Shown piece by piece: positions 16,596-25,291 of a stretch of 64,000 nt of DNA. How positions within the stretch are numbered: position 1 is the first letter of the stretch; the number at the start of each line of letters is the position of its first letter. Under the pieces are notes generated by a model that made no database searches, was not told the DNA's origin, and worked only from the letters and a program-made list of their open reading frames with translations. The stretch is from Mycoplasmatota bacterium (lineage in GTDB: Bacteria; Bacillota_I; Bacilli_A; Izemoplasmatales; Hujiaoplasmataceae): positions 31,813-95,812 of the forward strand of contig JAGLYJ010000001.1 of NCBI GenBank assembly GCA_023132365.1, written 5' to 3'. Made by a program: the position numbers and the translations under genes.

Positions 16596-17804
16596 GTGAA
16601 TAAAAAAGTTTTTGTAGTTGGTGCTAAAAGAAGTCCTATTGGTGCTTTTTTAGGTGCGTTAAAAGATGTACACCCTAGCGATATAGGAGTTCAAGTACTA
16701 TCAAAATTATTAGAAGAGACGAAAGTCCCTAAAGAAGAAATATCAGAAGTTATTGTTGGAAATATTTTACCCGCTAATATAGGTCAAGGTATTGCAAGAC
16801 AAATATCTATCGGATCTGGTATTCCTGAAACAGTTCCAGCATATTCACTTAATATGGTATGTGGTAGTGGGATGAAGTCAATTATGAATGCATATATAGG
16901 AATTCAATCAGGGTTTAGCGAATTAGTTGTAGCTGGTGGAGTTGAGTCAATGTCTGGTGCTCCATTCATGGTTTCTGGTAGATCAAGATCGGGACATAAA
17001 ATGGGAGCGATGAACGTTGAAGATCATATAATTAAAGATGCATTAACTGACGCTTTTGGAAAAATGCATATGGGTATTACTGCTGAAAATATTGTTGATA
17101 AACATAATATTTCCAGAGTAGCGCAAGATAAATTTGCTTATGAATCACAAAGAAAAGCAATTAATGCAGTTGATTCTGACAGATTTAAAGATGAAATTAT
17201 TCCTATTGAAATAAAAACAAGAAAAGGAGTTATTGTTTTCGATACAGATGAATATCCTAATAGAAAAACTACTCCTGAAATACTTGCGAAACTAAGACCT
17301 GCTTTTAAAAAAGATGGGTCAGTTACAGCGGGGAATTCATCAGGTATTAACGATGGAGCTTCTTTTGTAGTAGTTGCTAGTGAAGAAATGGTTAAAAAAC
17401 ATAATTTACCTGTTTTATGTGAAATTGTGGCTATAGGACAAGCTGGAGTAAATCCAAGCGTAATGGGATTAGGACCGGTACCAGCAGTAAGAAACACATT
17501 GAAATCAGCTGAAATGAATTTATCTGATATGGATTTAATAGAATTAAATGAAGCTTTTGCTTCTCAATCTATTGGAGTTGTTACTGAATTAGCAGAAGAA
17601 CATGATTTAACTATGTCTGAAATATTTGAAAGAACTAATGTTAATGGTGGAGCTATTGCTTTAGGTCACCCAGTTGGAGTTTCAGGTAACAGAATAGTTG
17701 TTACTTTAATACATGAACTAATGAAAAGAGAATTAAATATCGGTTTGGCTAGCTTATGTATCGGCGGTGGAATGGGAACTGGTATCATCATAAAAAGAAA
17801 GTAG
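16596..17804 (+). CDS. thlA: Thiolase (acetyl-CoA C-acetyltransferase)
   Basis: A 402-residue thiolase. The acylated Cys89 is in NMVCGSGMKS, His358 in GGAIALGHPVG and the second Cys388 in SLCIGGGMGTG, giving the full catalytic set. Length and motifs fit biosynthetic or degradative acetoacetyl-CoA thiolases. The start is GTG 16596 with AAGGAGG 7 bases upstream. It is the first gene of a run of seven (thiolase, SDR, KAS III-like, LivHMGF) with small gaps or overlaps, under the probable control of the divergent TetR. Thiolase plus SDR could interconvert acetyl-CoA and 3-hydroxybutyryl-CoA. The direction in vivo is not visible. Confidence 0.92.
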   Translation: MNKKVFVVGAKRSPIGAFLGALKDVHPSDIGVQVLSKLLEETKVPKEEISEVIVGNILPANIGQGIARQISIGSGIPETVPAYSLNMVCGSGMKSIMNAYIGIQSGFSELVVAGGVESMSGAPFMVSGRSRSGHKMGAMNVEDHIIKDALTDAFGKMHMGITAENIVDKHNISRVAQDKFAYESQRKAINAVDSDRFKDEIIPIEIKTRKGVIVFDTDEYPNRKTTPEILAKLRPAFKKDGSVTAGNSSGINDGASFVVVASEEMVKKHNLPVLCEIVAIGQAGVNPSVMGLGPVPAVRNTLKSAEMNLSDMDLIELNEAFASQSIGVVTELAEEHDLTMSEIFERTNVNGGAIALGHPVGVSGNRIVVTLIHELMKRELNIGLASLCIGGGMGTGIIIKRK

Positions 17805-17813
17805 GTAGTAATA

Positions 17814-18533
17814 ATGAGATTAGAAGGTAAAATAGCAGTTGTTACTGGAGCTGCAAAAGGAATTGGTAAAGAAATAGCAATAGAATTTGCTAGAGAAGGT
17901 GCCAAAGTTATCGCTTGTGATATGGCAGAGATGACTTATGAAATGGAAAATGTTGATTATTTTAAATTGAATGTTGCTGATTCAGAAGGCTGTAAAGTGT
18001 TCTTTGATGCAGCAATTGAAAAATATGGACAAATTGACATCTTAGTAAACAACGCTGGTATAACAAGAGACTCAATGACTAGAAAAATGACTGATGCACA
18101 ATGGAATCTTGTTTTAGATGTTAACTTAAAAGGTGTTTTCAATTTAGTAAGATATATTGGACCACAAATGGAAACTATTGGTGGAGGATCAATTATTAAT
18201 GTTTCTTCAGTAGTTGGAGTATTTGGAAATATTGGTCAAGCTAATTATGCAGCTACAAAAGCAGGGATAATTGGTTTAACTAAAACATGGGCTAAAGAAT
18301 TTGCTAGAAAAGGTGTTCCTGTAAGAGTTAATGCAATTGCACCTGGATATACTATGACAGATATCTTAAAAACAGTTCCTCAAGAGTTGTTAGACAAATT
18401 TGCTAAATTGACAATGTTAAAACGTTTAGGACAACCAGAAGAAATTGCTAAAGCAACATTATTTTTAGCTAGTAATGATGCTTCATATGTTACTGGTCAA
18501 ACAATTCAAGTTGATGGTGGAATGAGACTTTAA
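17814..18533 (+). CDS. fabG: SDR-family 3-oxoacyl-ACP / acetoacetyl-CoA reductase
   Basis: A 239-residue classical short-chain dehydrogenase. The cofactor motif TGAAKGIG is near residue 12, NNAG near 82, the catalytic Ser in NVSSVVG, and the YxxxK motif in YAATKAG. The C-terminal GQTIQVDGG is typical of FabG/PhaB enzymes. It is 9 bases downstream of the thiolase and in the same operon, which favours a 3-ketoacyl-CoA (PhaB-like) substrate over a role in bulk fatty acid synthesis. Sequence alone does not separate FabG from PhaB, so the symbol is a family label. Confidence 0.88.
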   Translation: MRLEGKIAVVTGAAKGIGKEIAIEFAREGAKVIACDMAEMTYEMENVDYFKLNVADSEGCKVFFDAAIEKYGQIDILVNNAGITRDSMTRKMTDAQWNLVLDVNLKGVFNLVRYIGPQMETIGGGSIINVSSVVGVFGNIGQANYAATKAGIIGLTKTWAKEFARKGVPVRVNAIAPGYTMTDILKTVPQELLDKFAKLTMLKRLGQPEEIAKATLFLASNDASYVTGQTIQVDGGMRL

Positions 18534-18566
18534 TATTAATTTTTTAATCAAGAAAGATGTGATTTT

Positions 18567-19592
18567 ATGAAAAAACCAACTGTTGGAATTGTAGGCACAG
18601 GAATATATTTACCAGAAACTAAAGTTACAGCAAAAGAAATTAGTGACGGAACACAAGGTATGTGGACAGAAGATGCTGTAATTAATAAATTAGGAATAAA
18701 AACAAAGCTTAAACCTGGTAAATTAGACGGAACCCAAGAGATGGGCGTCTATGCAGCAATTAATGTTTTAAAGAATACGAAAATCAATCCTCTAGATATA
18801 GATGTTGTCATCTGCGTTGGAGAAGAATGGAAAGAATATCCTTTAACAACTTCAGCTTTATATATACAAGATAAAATTGGGGCTACAAATGCTTGGGGTA
18901 TAGATGTTGCAAATCGTTGCTGTACAACTGTATCTGCAATGAAAATGGCAAAAGATATGTTAATAGCTGACGATGAAATTGATTTAATTTTGGTTGTTGG
19001 TGGTTATCGAAACAGTGATTTTGTTGATTACTCAGATAAACACATGTCTATGATGTATAACTTAAGTGCAGGTGCTGGTGCAATTATACTTAAGAAAAAC
19101 CATAATAGAAATATTTTATTTGGCTCTCATATTATCGCTGATGGTTCTTTGTCAAGAACTGCTGGGGTAGAAATTGGGGGGACTAAAAATCCAATAACTC
19201 ATAAAAATTTAGAAGAGTCAAAAAAATCTTTAAGATTAATGGATCCAGTTAAGATGAAAGAGAGATTAAATAAAGTTTCTATGCCAAACTGGATTGAATG
19301 TATTGATAATGCATTAAGAAAATCTAATTTTGAAAGAAAAGATATTGATTATTTAGCTGTCTTACATATTAAAAAATCAGGACACTTAGGTATTTTAGAA
19401 GCATTAGGATTAACAGAAAAACAAACAATATATTTAGAAGATTACGGACATATAGGTCAAGTAGACCAAATCCTATCTTTACATTTGGCTCTTGAGCAAA
19501 GGAAAGTTAAAGATGGATCTGTGATTTGTATGTTAGCTGCGGGTATAGGTTATGTTTGGGCGGCTAATATTATTAAGTGGGGTGAGGCTTAA
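18567..19592 (+). CDS. 3-oxoacyl-ACP synthase III-like condensing enzyme (KAS III superfamily)
   Basis: A 341-residue protein of FabH size. The start VGIVGTGIYLPETKVTAKEI is typical. The probable nucleophile is Cys118 in VANRCC, a His lies in VLHIKKSGHL, and the position where FabH has GNTS reads GHIGQVD. The Asn of the usual Cys-His-Asn triad therefore appears to be His, and the ACAG motif is replaced. It is more like the secondary-metabolism or CoA-type KAS III branch than housekeeping FabH. It sits between a thiolase/SDR pair and Liv transporter genes, and its TAA overlaps the LivH ATG. Substrate unknown. Confidence 0.75.
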   Translation: MKKPTVGIVGTGIYLPETKVTAKEISDGTQGMWTEDAVINKLGIKTKLKPGKLDGTQEMGVYAAINVLKNTKINPLDIDVVICVGEEWKEYPLTTSALYIQDKIGATNAWGIDVANRCCTTVSAMKMAKDMLIADDEIDLILVVGGYRNSDFVDYSDKHMSMMYNLSAGAGAIILKKNHNRNILFGSHIIADGSLSRTAGVEIGGTKNPITHKNLEESKKSLRLMDPVKMKERLNKVSMPNWIECIDNALRKSNFERKDIDYLAVLHIKKSGHLGILEALGLTEKQTIYLEDYGHIGQVDQILSLHLALEQRKVKDGSVICMLAAGIGYVWAANIIKWGEA

Positions 19593-20713
19593 TGTTTGAT
19601 ACAACTGGGTTTTGGCAGAAAACATTTATATTTGTTATTGTTTTAGTTGCTATATACGCAATTGTTAATTTAGTCTTTTTAAGAAAAATTAAAAACAAAA
19701 GTAAAATACAAAATATCATGATAAATGTTCTTTTAGGAATCGGGATATTTTATCTGTTCCTAAGAATATTTAAGGTTATACCAGAATTTTTTGATCCAGG
19801 GTTTTTCTTTATGCAAACAATTGTTAATTCAATTACACAAGTATGTGTTTTGGCATTAGCAACAACAGGAATAGTTTTGATTTTTAAAACATCAACTACA
19901 ACTAATTTCTCACAGGGGATGGTAGCTACATTTGGAGCTTTCGCAGCTGCTAGATTGATTATTCATTTTGCAGCTACATATACCGAACTTGGAAATACTA
20001 CTATAGTATTATTTGGAGTTTTAGGAGGAGGAATTACCGCCTTCTTATTGGGAGTTTGTATTGACGTGTTTATCATTAGAAAATCCAAAGTAAGAACGCC
20101 TATAGGTAAACAGATGATTACAATGGGGTTAGTTCTAGTTTTTTCTGGGGCAATTCCAATTATCTTTGGAACATTACCAATAACAATTCCTAGAATTTCA
20201 TATGATCCAAATGTTATATTTACACTATTTGGAAAAACATTATCAATTACAGTAAGCGCAATATATGCTTTAGGTATCTCAATTGTACTATTAGGACTTC
20301 TATTCTCAGCACTTCGTTTTACTAAGTGGGGCTTAGGTGTAAGAGCTACAGCTTCTAATGAAGTTGTCGCTAGTATGATGGGAGTTAACACTAGAATGAT
20401 CACAGCGTTTAGCTGGGGAATTGCAGGCCTCTTAGGAGGGGTTGCAGCAGTTATTCTAGCGCCTAATAGTGGTAACGTTCAAGTTGCATTAATGATACCA
20501 ACTCAGGTCAATGGATTCATGGCGGCTATTCTGGGAAGTTTTTCTTCTTTCTTAGGACCTTTAGTAGCGAGTATCTTAATACCTGTTTTAACTAGTTTAT
20601 TAGTATTTGTTGTACCTTTATGGCAAAATGCTGTTGTTTACATAATTATTTTGGTTATCGTATTAGTTAAGCCTTTTGGCTTATTCGGTAATCCGATTGC
20701 GAAGAAGGTGTAA
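19592..20713 (+). CDS. livH: LivH-like ABC transporter permease
   Basis: A 373-residue membrane protein of the branched-chain amino acid / amide ABC permease family (LivH). The family core starts at about residue 85 (LALATTGIVLIFKTSTTTNFSQG) and carries the conserved GVRATASNEVVASMMGVN cytoplasmic loop (~250-275), which contacts the ATPase. Typical LivH is about 290-300 residues. The first ~80 residues here add two membrane helices separated by a basic loop. TAATG overlaps the upstream KAS III-like gene. No periplasmic-binding-protein gene of the LivJ/LivK type lies in the operon. Confidence 0.88.
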   Translation: MFDTTGFWQKTFIFVIVLVAIYAIVNLVFLRKIKNKSKIQNIMINVLLGIGIFYLFLRIFKVIPEFFDPGFFFMQTIVNSITQVCVLALATTGIVLIFKTSTTTNFSQGMVATFGAFAAARLIIHFAATYTELGNTTIVLFGVLGGGITAFLLGVCIDVFIIRKSKVRTPIGKQMITMGLVLVFSGAIPIIFGTLPITIPRISYDPNVIFTLFGKTLSITVSAIYALGISIVLLGLLFSALRFTKWGLGVRATASNEVVASMMGVNTRMITAFSWGIAGLLGGVAAVILAPNSGNVQVALMIPTQVNGFMAAILGSFSSFLGPLVASILIPVLTSLLVFVVPLWQNAVVYIIILVIVLVKPFGLFGNPIAKKV

Positions 20714-20715
20714 TT

Positions 20716-21798
20716 ATGCTATATAAAAATGAAATGTATAAAGAAAGAAAAGCAAAAATTCAAGCAATTAAAAATCATCCATATTTTGGATTTGTAATAT
20801 TAACATTATTAATGCTGGTAGTTCAATTACTTAGAGTAGTTGGAGTAGATGTTCCAATCACTATATTAAGAGCTTTTGGGTTAACAATGATTTATATTAT
20901 TATTGCCTTAGGGTTCAGTATCTTGCTAGGATATGCAGGGCTAGCATCGTTAGGTACTGCAGGATTCGTTGGGATTGGTACGTATATAGTTGGTTATTTC
21001 ACAAAAAATTTAGAAGTATCAATATTCTTGATTATATTAATAACAATAGTTGGAGCTATTGTAATTGGTACAATTGTTGGGTTTATATCCCTTCGGATTG
21101 AAGGAATGTATCTGGCGATTATTACTTTGGGACTATCAGAGATATTAAATGAAGTATTTAAAAATGCTGTAAATATTACTAATGGAACTAATGGTTTAGG
21201 AATCAATGGATTAGTATTATTTAAAAATATAATCAATATTGATCACAATACGATATTTGTAATACTAGCTGTATTTATGTTTGCCATAATGATTTTGACT
21301 TTAAATATTATGAAAAGTCCTACTGGTAGAGCATTACTGGCTATGAGAAACTCGTCATCAGCTGCTCAAGCAATGGGTGTAAGTATATTTAAATATCGTT
21401 TATTAGCATTTATAACATCAAGTGTATATGCATTCCTTGGGGGTGTATTCTACATGTCTTACGTATCTTTTACAATTCCAACTTCGTGGTCATTAGCATT
21501 CTCACTTAATATTTTAGCTGCAGTTATTGTTGGTGGGGCACAATCAATTTATGGAATTGTTTTAGGAACCTTCATGATTTTTGGATTAAATTTAGCTGTA
21601 TTTCAACAAATACCTCTATTTATTGAAAATCCAGCCATTAGTGTTGTATTCAATGGAGTATTGATTATTGTTGTTATTATGTTCTATCCTGGTGGTTTAA
21701 TTAGGCTAGTTAACACAATTAGTTTTAAACTAAAAGCGAAAATAAGAATTTGGAAACAACGAAGGAGGGAATATAAGTATGGCGTCGATTCTGAATAA
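20716..21798 (+). CDS. livM: LivM-like ABC transporter permease
   Basis: A 360-residue permease of the LivM family with about ten helices. The conserved features are GFSILLGYAGLASLGTAGFVG, EGMYLAIITLGLSEI, GTNGLGI, and the coupling loop GRALLAMRNSSSAAQAMGV. It pairs with LivH as a heterodimer. AAGGTG precedes the ATG. The last 20 bases overlap the start of the ATPase gene, so translation of the two is probably coupled. The charged C-terminal tail (KLKAKIRIWKQRRREYKYG) is longer than usual. Confidence 0.9.
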   Translation: MLYKNEMYKERKAKIQAIKNHPYFGFVILTLLMLVVQLLRVVGVDVPITILRAFGLTMIYIIIALGFSILLGYAGLASLGTAGFVGIGTYIVGYFTKNLEVSIFLIILITIVGAIVIGTIVGFISLRIEGMYLAIITLGLSEILNEVFKNAVNITNGTNGLGINGLVLFKNIINIDHNTIFVILAVFMFAIMILTLNIMKSPTGRALLAMRNSSSAAQAMGVSIFKYRLLAFITSSVYAFLGGVFYMSYVSFTIPTSWSLAFSLNILAAVIVGGAQSIYGIVLGTFMIFGLNLAVFQQIPLFIENPAISVVFNGVLIIVVIMFYPGGLIRLVNTISFKLKAKIRIWKQRRREYKYGVDSE

Positions 21799-23167
21799 GA
21801 TAAAAATATCTTGGATTAATGGCAGAATTAAAAGTCATCAAACAAAACATGATTTTAATTCAAGCTTCCTTCCAATTAGAACTAGTTATCTAGAATCTAT
21901 AAAAGCAAATAAACTTAAGATATTAGATTTAAAATATAAAAATCAATTATTACCATTTGAAATAAAAGCCGGAATCAAATCGGATTTTGTACAAAAAGAA
22001 TTTGATGAAGCTAAACAAGAAATCGAAGATAAATTTTCCTGGAAAGAAAGGGCAGCAAAACAAGCGCTGATAAGAAATAACGCACAAGATACTGGAGAAC
22101 TTGAAAACTTAAAAATTGAGAAGAATAACATATTAGCTAGTATAAAAGATAAATTTTATCTCGAAACCCCTTTAAAAACTGATGTAGAAGCATATGAATC
22201 AAATAAGAAAATTATCAATGAAGCATATCATTTAAAAGTTCAAAAAATTGAAGAAAAGTTTTCAAGTAAGTTAGCTGCATTTGTAACTAAAATTAATATA
22301 TCAATTGAATCTCATCAAATTGCTTTAAAACTACTTAAAACTTCACTGTCAAAAGTTGAAGTTAATGTTAAGAAAGAAGTTTTTGATGAAGATATTGTCT
22401 TAAAAATTGATAACCTTTCAATGTATTTTGGTGGGTTGAAAGCTGTTGATAAACTCAGTTTTGAGGTCAAAGAAGGTGAAGTATTTGGTTTGATTGGGCC
22501 AAATGGAGCTGGTAAAACAACAGTATTTAACTGTATAACAAGATTTTATAAGCCCTCTGATGGAGACATATACTTCAAAAATAACTTAAATGAAATAGTT
22601 CATTTAAATGATATTGCTGTGCATAATGTTATTAAAGAAGGGATTGTTAGAACCTTCCAAAATGTAGAAATGATTTGGGAATTAAATATTATCGATAACT
22701 TATTAGTAGCAGCTCATACAATGTATCGCAGTGGTTTCTTTGGACATTTGTTTAATTCAAGATTATTAAGACAAGAAGAAATAGTAATGAGAAAAAAAGC
22801 CGAGAAGATTTTGCTTGATTTAGACTTATTACAATACGGTTACCAATACCCGTTAGGGTTACCTTATGGGATATTGAAGAAAATTGAGTTAGCTAGAACT
22901 TTAATGATTAATCCAAAATTAATTATCTTAGATGAGCCAGCAGCTGGCCTTAATGACGCTGAAACTACAGGATTAGCTGATACAATTAAAAAAATCCAAA
23001 AAGATTATCAAGCAACAATCTTCTTGGTAGAACATGATATGGGATTAGTTATGGATATCTGTGACACAGTTTGTGCAATCTCATTTGGTCAAAAATTAGC
23101 AATTGGAACGCCTAAAGAAATTCAAAGTAGTAAAGTAGTCCAAGAAGCTTATTTAGGTGGTGAGTAA
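21779..23167 (+). CDS. livG: LivG-like ABC ATPase with a 205-residue N-terminal extension
   Basis: A 462-residue protein, where LivG is normally about 255. The ATPase domain starts near residue 207 with Walker A GPNGAGKT at 240-247, LivG-specific RTFQNVEM, the signature region LPYGILKKIELARTL, Walker B LIILDEPAAGL and the H-loop VEHDMG. The ATPase domain is complete, although the LSGG motif reads LPYG. Residues 1-205 are highly charged, rich in Lys and Glu, and look helical or coiled-coil. I recognise no domain there. AAGGAGGG precedes the ATG. The extension could couple the ATPase to another protein or stand in for a missing subunit, but that is speculation. Confidence 0.85.
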   Translation: MASILNKIKISWINGRIKSHQTKHDFNSSFLPIRTSYLESIKANKLKILDLKYKNQLLPFEIKAGIKSDFVQKEFDEAKQEIEDKFSWKERAAKQALIRNNAQDTGELENLKIEKNNILASIKDKFYLETPLKTDVEAYESNKKIINEAYHLKVQKIEEKFSSKLAAFVTKINISIESHQIALKLLKTSLSKVEVNVKKEVFDEDIVLKIDNLSMYFGGLKAVDKLSFEVKEGEVFGLIGPNGAGKTTVFNCITRFYKPSDGDIYFKNNLNEIVHLNDIAVHNVIKEGIVRTFQNVEMIWELNIIDNLLVAAHTMYRSGFFGHLFNSRLLRQEEIVMRKKAEKILLDLDLLQYGYQYPLGLPYGILKKIELARTLMINPKLIILDEPAAGLNDAETTGLADTIKKIQKDYQATIFLVEHDMGLVMDICDTVCAISFGQKLAIGTPKEIQSSKVVQEAYLGGE

Positions 23168-23168
23168 A

Positions 23169-23912
23169 ATGGCTAAGATGTTAGAAGTAAAAAATTTAAT
23201 TGTTGATTACGGAATTATTAGAGCAATTAAAGGAATTAATTTATCAGTAGAAGAAGGAAACATTGTGGCGATATTAGGAGCTAATGGAGCAGGGAAAACT
23301 TCAACTATTAGAACAGTCAATGGTGTTGTTAAAGCTAGTGGTGGAGAGATTCTATTAAAAGGCGAAAAGATTACTAATCTAGAACCTTATAAATTAGCAG
23401 CTAAAGGAATTATTCAATCTCCAGAAGGAAGATTGATTCTGAAGGGACTAACAGTTGAAGAAAACCTAAATGTTGGAGCATATTCTTTAAAGTCTACTGT
23501 AATTGATGGGGTTAAGAAATCAGCTAAACATTTAAGAAAAGAAATCTTAAAAGAAGTTTATATATTGTTTCCAGTTTTAAAAGAAAGAAAAAAACAACAA
23601 GCATCAACTTTATCAGGTGGAGAACAACAAATGTTAGCAATCGGTAGAGCCTTGATGGCGAAACCAAAATTATTATTGCTAGATGAACCTTCACTAGGAT
23701 TAGCACCACTAATTGTACGAGAAATATTTCAAAAGATTCAACAAATAAAAGAAAAAGGAACCACAATCCTTATCGTTGAACAAAACGCTTATCAAACTCT
23801 AAAAATAGCTGATTATGTGTATGTTTTAGAGTTAGGAAAAGTGAAATCTGAAGGAAAATCAGAAGATTTATTAAAAGACGATCAATTAGTTAAAGCCTAT
23901 TTAGGCGGTTAA
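23169..23912 (+). CDS. livF: LivF-like ABC ATPase
   Basis: A 247-residue ATPase with Walker A GANGAGKTS, LivF-type QSPEGRLI, signature LSGGEQQMLAIGRAL, Walker B LLLLDEPSLGLAP and H-loop VEQNAY. It completes a LivHMGF set. The start ATG 23169 is preferred over an upstream GTG (23157), because GGTGAG lies properly spaced before it and the longer form would overlap the LivG stop. It is the last gene of the TetR-controlled operon. The following 66 bases contain no obvious terminator before the BMP lipoprotein gene, so some readthrough into that gene is possible. Confidence 0.92.
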   Translation: MAKMLEVKNLIVDYGIIRAIKGINLSVEEGNIVAILGANGAGKTSTIRTVNGVVKASGGEILLKGEKITNLEPYKLAAKGIIQSPEGRLILKGLTVEENLNVGAYSLKSTVIDGVKKSAKHLRKEILKEVYILFPVLKERKKQQASTLSGGEQQMLAIGRALMAKPKLLLLDEPSLGLAPLIVREIFQKIQQIKEKGTTILIVEQNAYQTLKIADYVYVLELGKVKSEGKSEDLLKDDQLVKAYLGG

Positions 23913-23978
23913 GATTGGTAATAGCCAGATAACAAGACATGGTTAATTATAGAAAAAATTTATAAAAAGGAGATCATT

Positions 23979-25148
23979 ATGAAGAAGTTAGTATTATTAT
24001 TATCATTAGTAGTTCTTAGTTTCGTATTCGTCGGATGTGGCGAAACAACTACAGAGGCTACTACAGCTGCTTCTACAACAGAAGCAGCAACAACAACAGA
24101 AGCAACAACAACAGAAGCAACAACTGCAGAAGCTGATCTTACTTATGAAATTGCACTTGTTACCGACGTAGGAAACATTGATGATAAATCATTCAATGAA
24201 GGTGCATGGAACGGTGTAGTTCAATATGCAACAGATAATGATATTTCTTATACTTACTATCGTCCAACTGAAGATAGTGACGCAGCTAGAGTTGAATCAA
24301 TTGATGCAGCTATAGCAGCTGGAGCAAAAGTTGTAGTATGTCCAGGGTATTTATTTGAAACAGCTGTTTATGAAGCACAAGCAGCTCATCCAACAATAGC
24401 TTTCTTATTACTAGATGGTGAACCTCATACTGCTGACTATGTAACTTATGAAACTAAAGAAAATACTCACAACATATTATATCAAGAAGAACAAGCTGGA
24501 TTCCTTGCAGGATACGCAGCAGTTATGGACGGATATAGAGAATTAGGATTCATGGGTGGAATGGCAGTTCCTGCTGTTATACGTTTTGGATACGGATATG
24601 TTCAAGGAGCTGACTACGCTGCTGACGAATTAGGTTTAACAGCTGGCGATGTAAATATCAAATTTGGATACGCTGACGCATTTTGGGCAAGCCCAGAATT
24701 AGAAACAAAAATGGATTTATGGTACTCAGGTGGAACTGAAGTTGTATTCGCAGCAGGCGGCGGATTATACTTATCTGTAGTAGCTGCAGCTGAAAACACA
24801 ACTGACGGTAAAGTTATTGGAGTTGACGTTGATCAAGTAGCTGAATCAGATAGAATTATTACTTCTGCTATGAAAGGTTTAACTTCATCAGTATATGGAT
24901 CATTATCAAGATTCTATGACAATTCAATGACATGGCAAGCATTATATGCTGGTAAAACATCAGTTCTTGGCGCTATAACAGGCGGTATTGGTCTTCCAAC
25001 TGCAGATGCTTCTTGGGGATTTGATACTTTCACAGTTGCAGATTATGATGCAATTTTCGCATTATTAGTAGATGGTACTGTAGTAGTAGGTACAGCTATT
25101 GATGCAGCTCCAACAGTATCACTAGTTACAGTAGAATACGATCAATAA
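23979..25148 (+). CDS. BMP-family (PnrA/Med-like) nucleoside-binding lipoprotein
   Basis: A 389-residue lipoprotein. The signal ends in the lipobox VGCG (Cys20). Residues ~22-52 are a Thr/Glu/Ala linker of TTEA repeats, and the rest is a Bmp/PnrA-type binding domain. Markers are VTDVGNIDDKSFNEGAWNG, YEEQAGFLAGY-like QEEQAGFLAGYAAV, GFMGGMAVPAV, and VFAAGGGLY with GVDVDQ. BMP proteins bind purine nucleosides and work with YufOPQ/NupABC-type transporters. Such a transporter follows at 25292-29062, after a terminator. AAAAGGAG precedes the ATG. Placing the binding protein first, with a terminator after it, is a common way to express it in excess over the permeases. Confidence 0.93.
   Translation: MKKLVLLLSLVVLSFVFVGCGETTTEATTAASTTEAATTTEATTTEATTAEADLTYEIALVTDVGNIDDKSFNEGAWNGVVQYATDNDISYTYYRPTEDSDAARVESIDAAIAAGAKVVVCPGYLFETAVYEAQAAHPTIAFLLLDGEPHTADYVTYETKENTHNILYQEEQAGFLAGYAAVMDGYRELGFMGGMAVPAVIRFGYGYVQGADYAADELGLTAGDVNIKFGYADAFWASPELETKMDLWYSGGTEVVFAAGGGLYLSVVAAAENTTDGKVIGVDVDQVAESDRIITSAMKGLTSSVYGSLSRFYDNSMTWQALYAGKTSVLGAITGGIGLPTADASWGFDTFTVADYDAIFALLVDGTVVVGTAIDAAPTVSLVTVEYDQ
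24046..24135 (+). repeat. TTEA-coding tandem repeat (lipoprotein linker)
   Basis: The bases encode repeated Thr-Thr-Glu-Ala units. GAAGCAACAACAACA-like units recur at a 12-15 base period. They form a flexible linker between the lipid anchor and the binding domain, and copy number could vary by slippage. Confidence 0.8.
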
Positions 25149-25170
25149 AATTACAAAATAATGAACATAA

Positions 25171-25201
25171 GAAAAGGGACTAACCCTTTTCTTTTTTTTT
25201 G
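25171..25201 (+). terminator. Intrinsic terminator after the BMP gene
   Basis: GAAAAGGG (25171-25178), loop ACTAA, CCCTTTTC (25184-25191) and a run of nine or more T. Confidence 0.92.
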
Positions 25202-25222
25202 CCTTTTAGTTCTGATTTATGA

Positions 25223-25228
25223 TATAAT
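25223..25228 (+). promoter_or_regulatory. -10 element for the nucleoside transporter operon
   Basis: TATAAT at 25223-25228, with a weak TTGCCT about 18 bases upstream. A promoter is expected here because a strong terminator precedes it. Confidence 0.5.
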
Positions 25229-25291
25229 ATTTTAAACAGTATGTATATATACATAAGATTTGAAATTTAGTATTGTTTGGAAAGGATTCGT

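Noticed and set aside
25149..25291. Purine riboswitch upstream of the nucleoside transporter.
   Set aside because: The region holds a simple terminator and a short leader. The conserved purine-aptamer core is absent.
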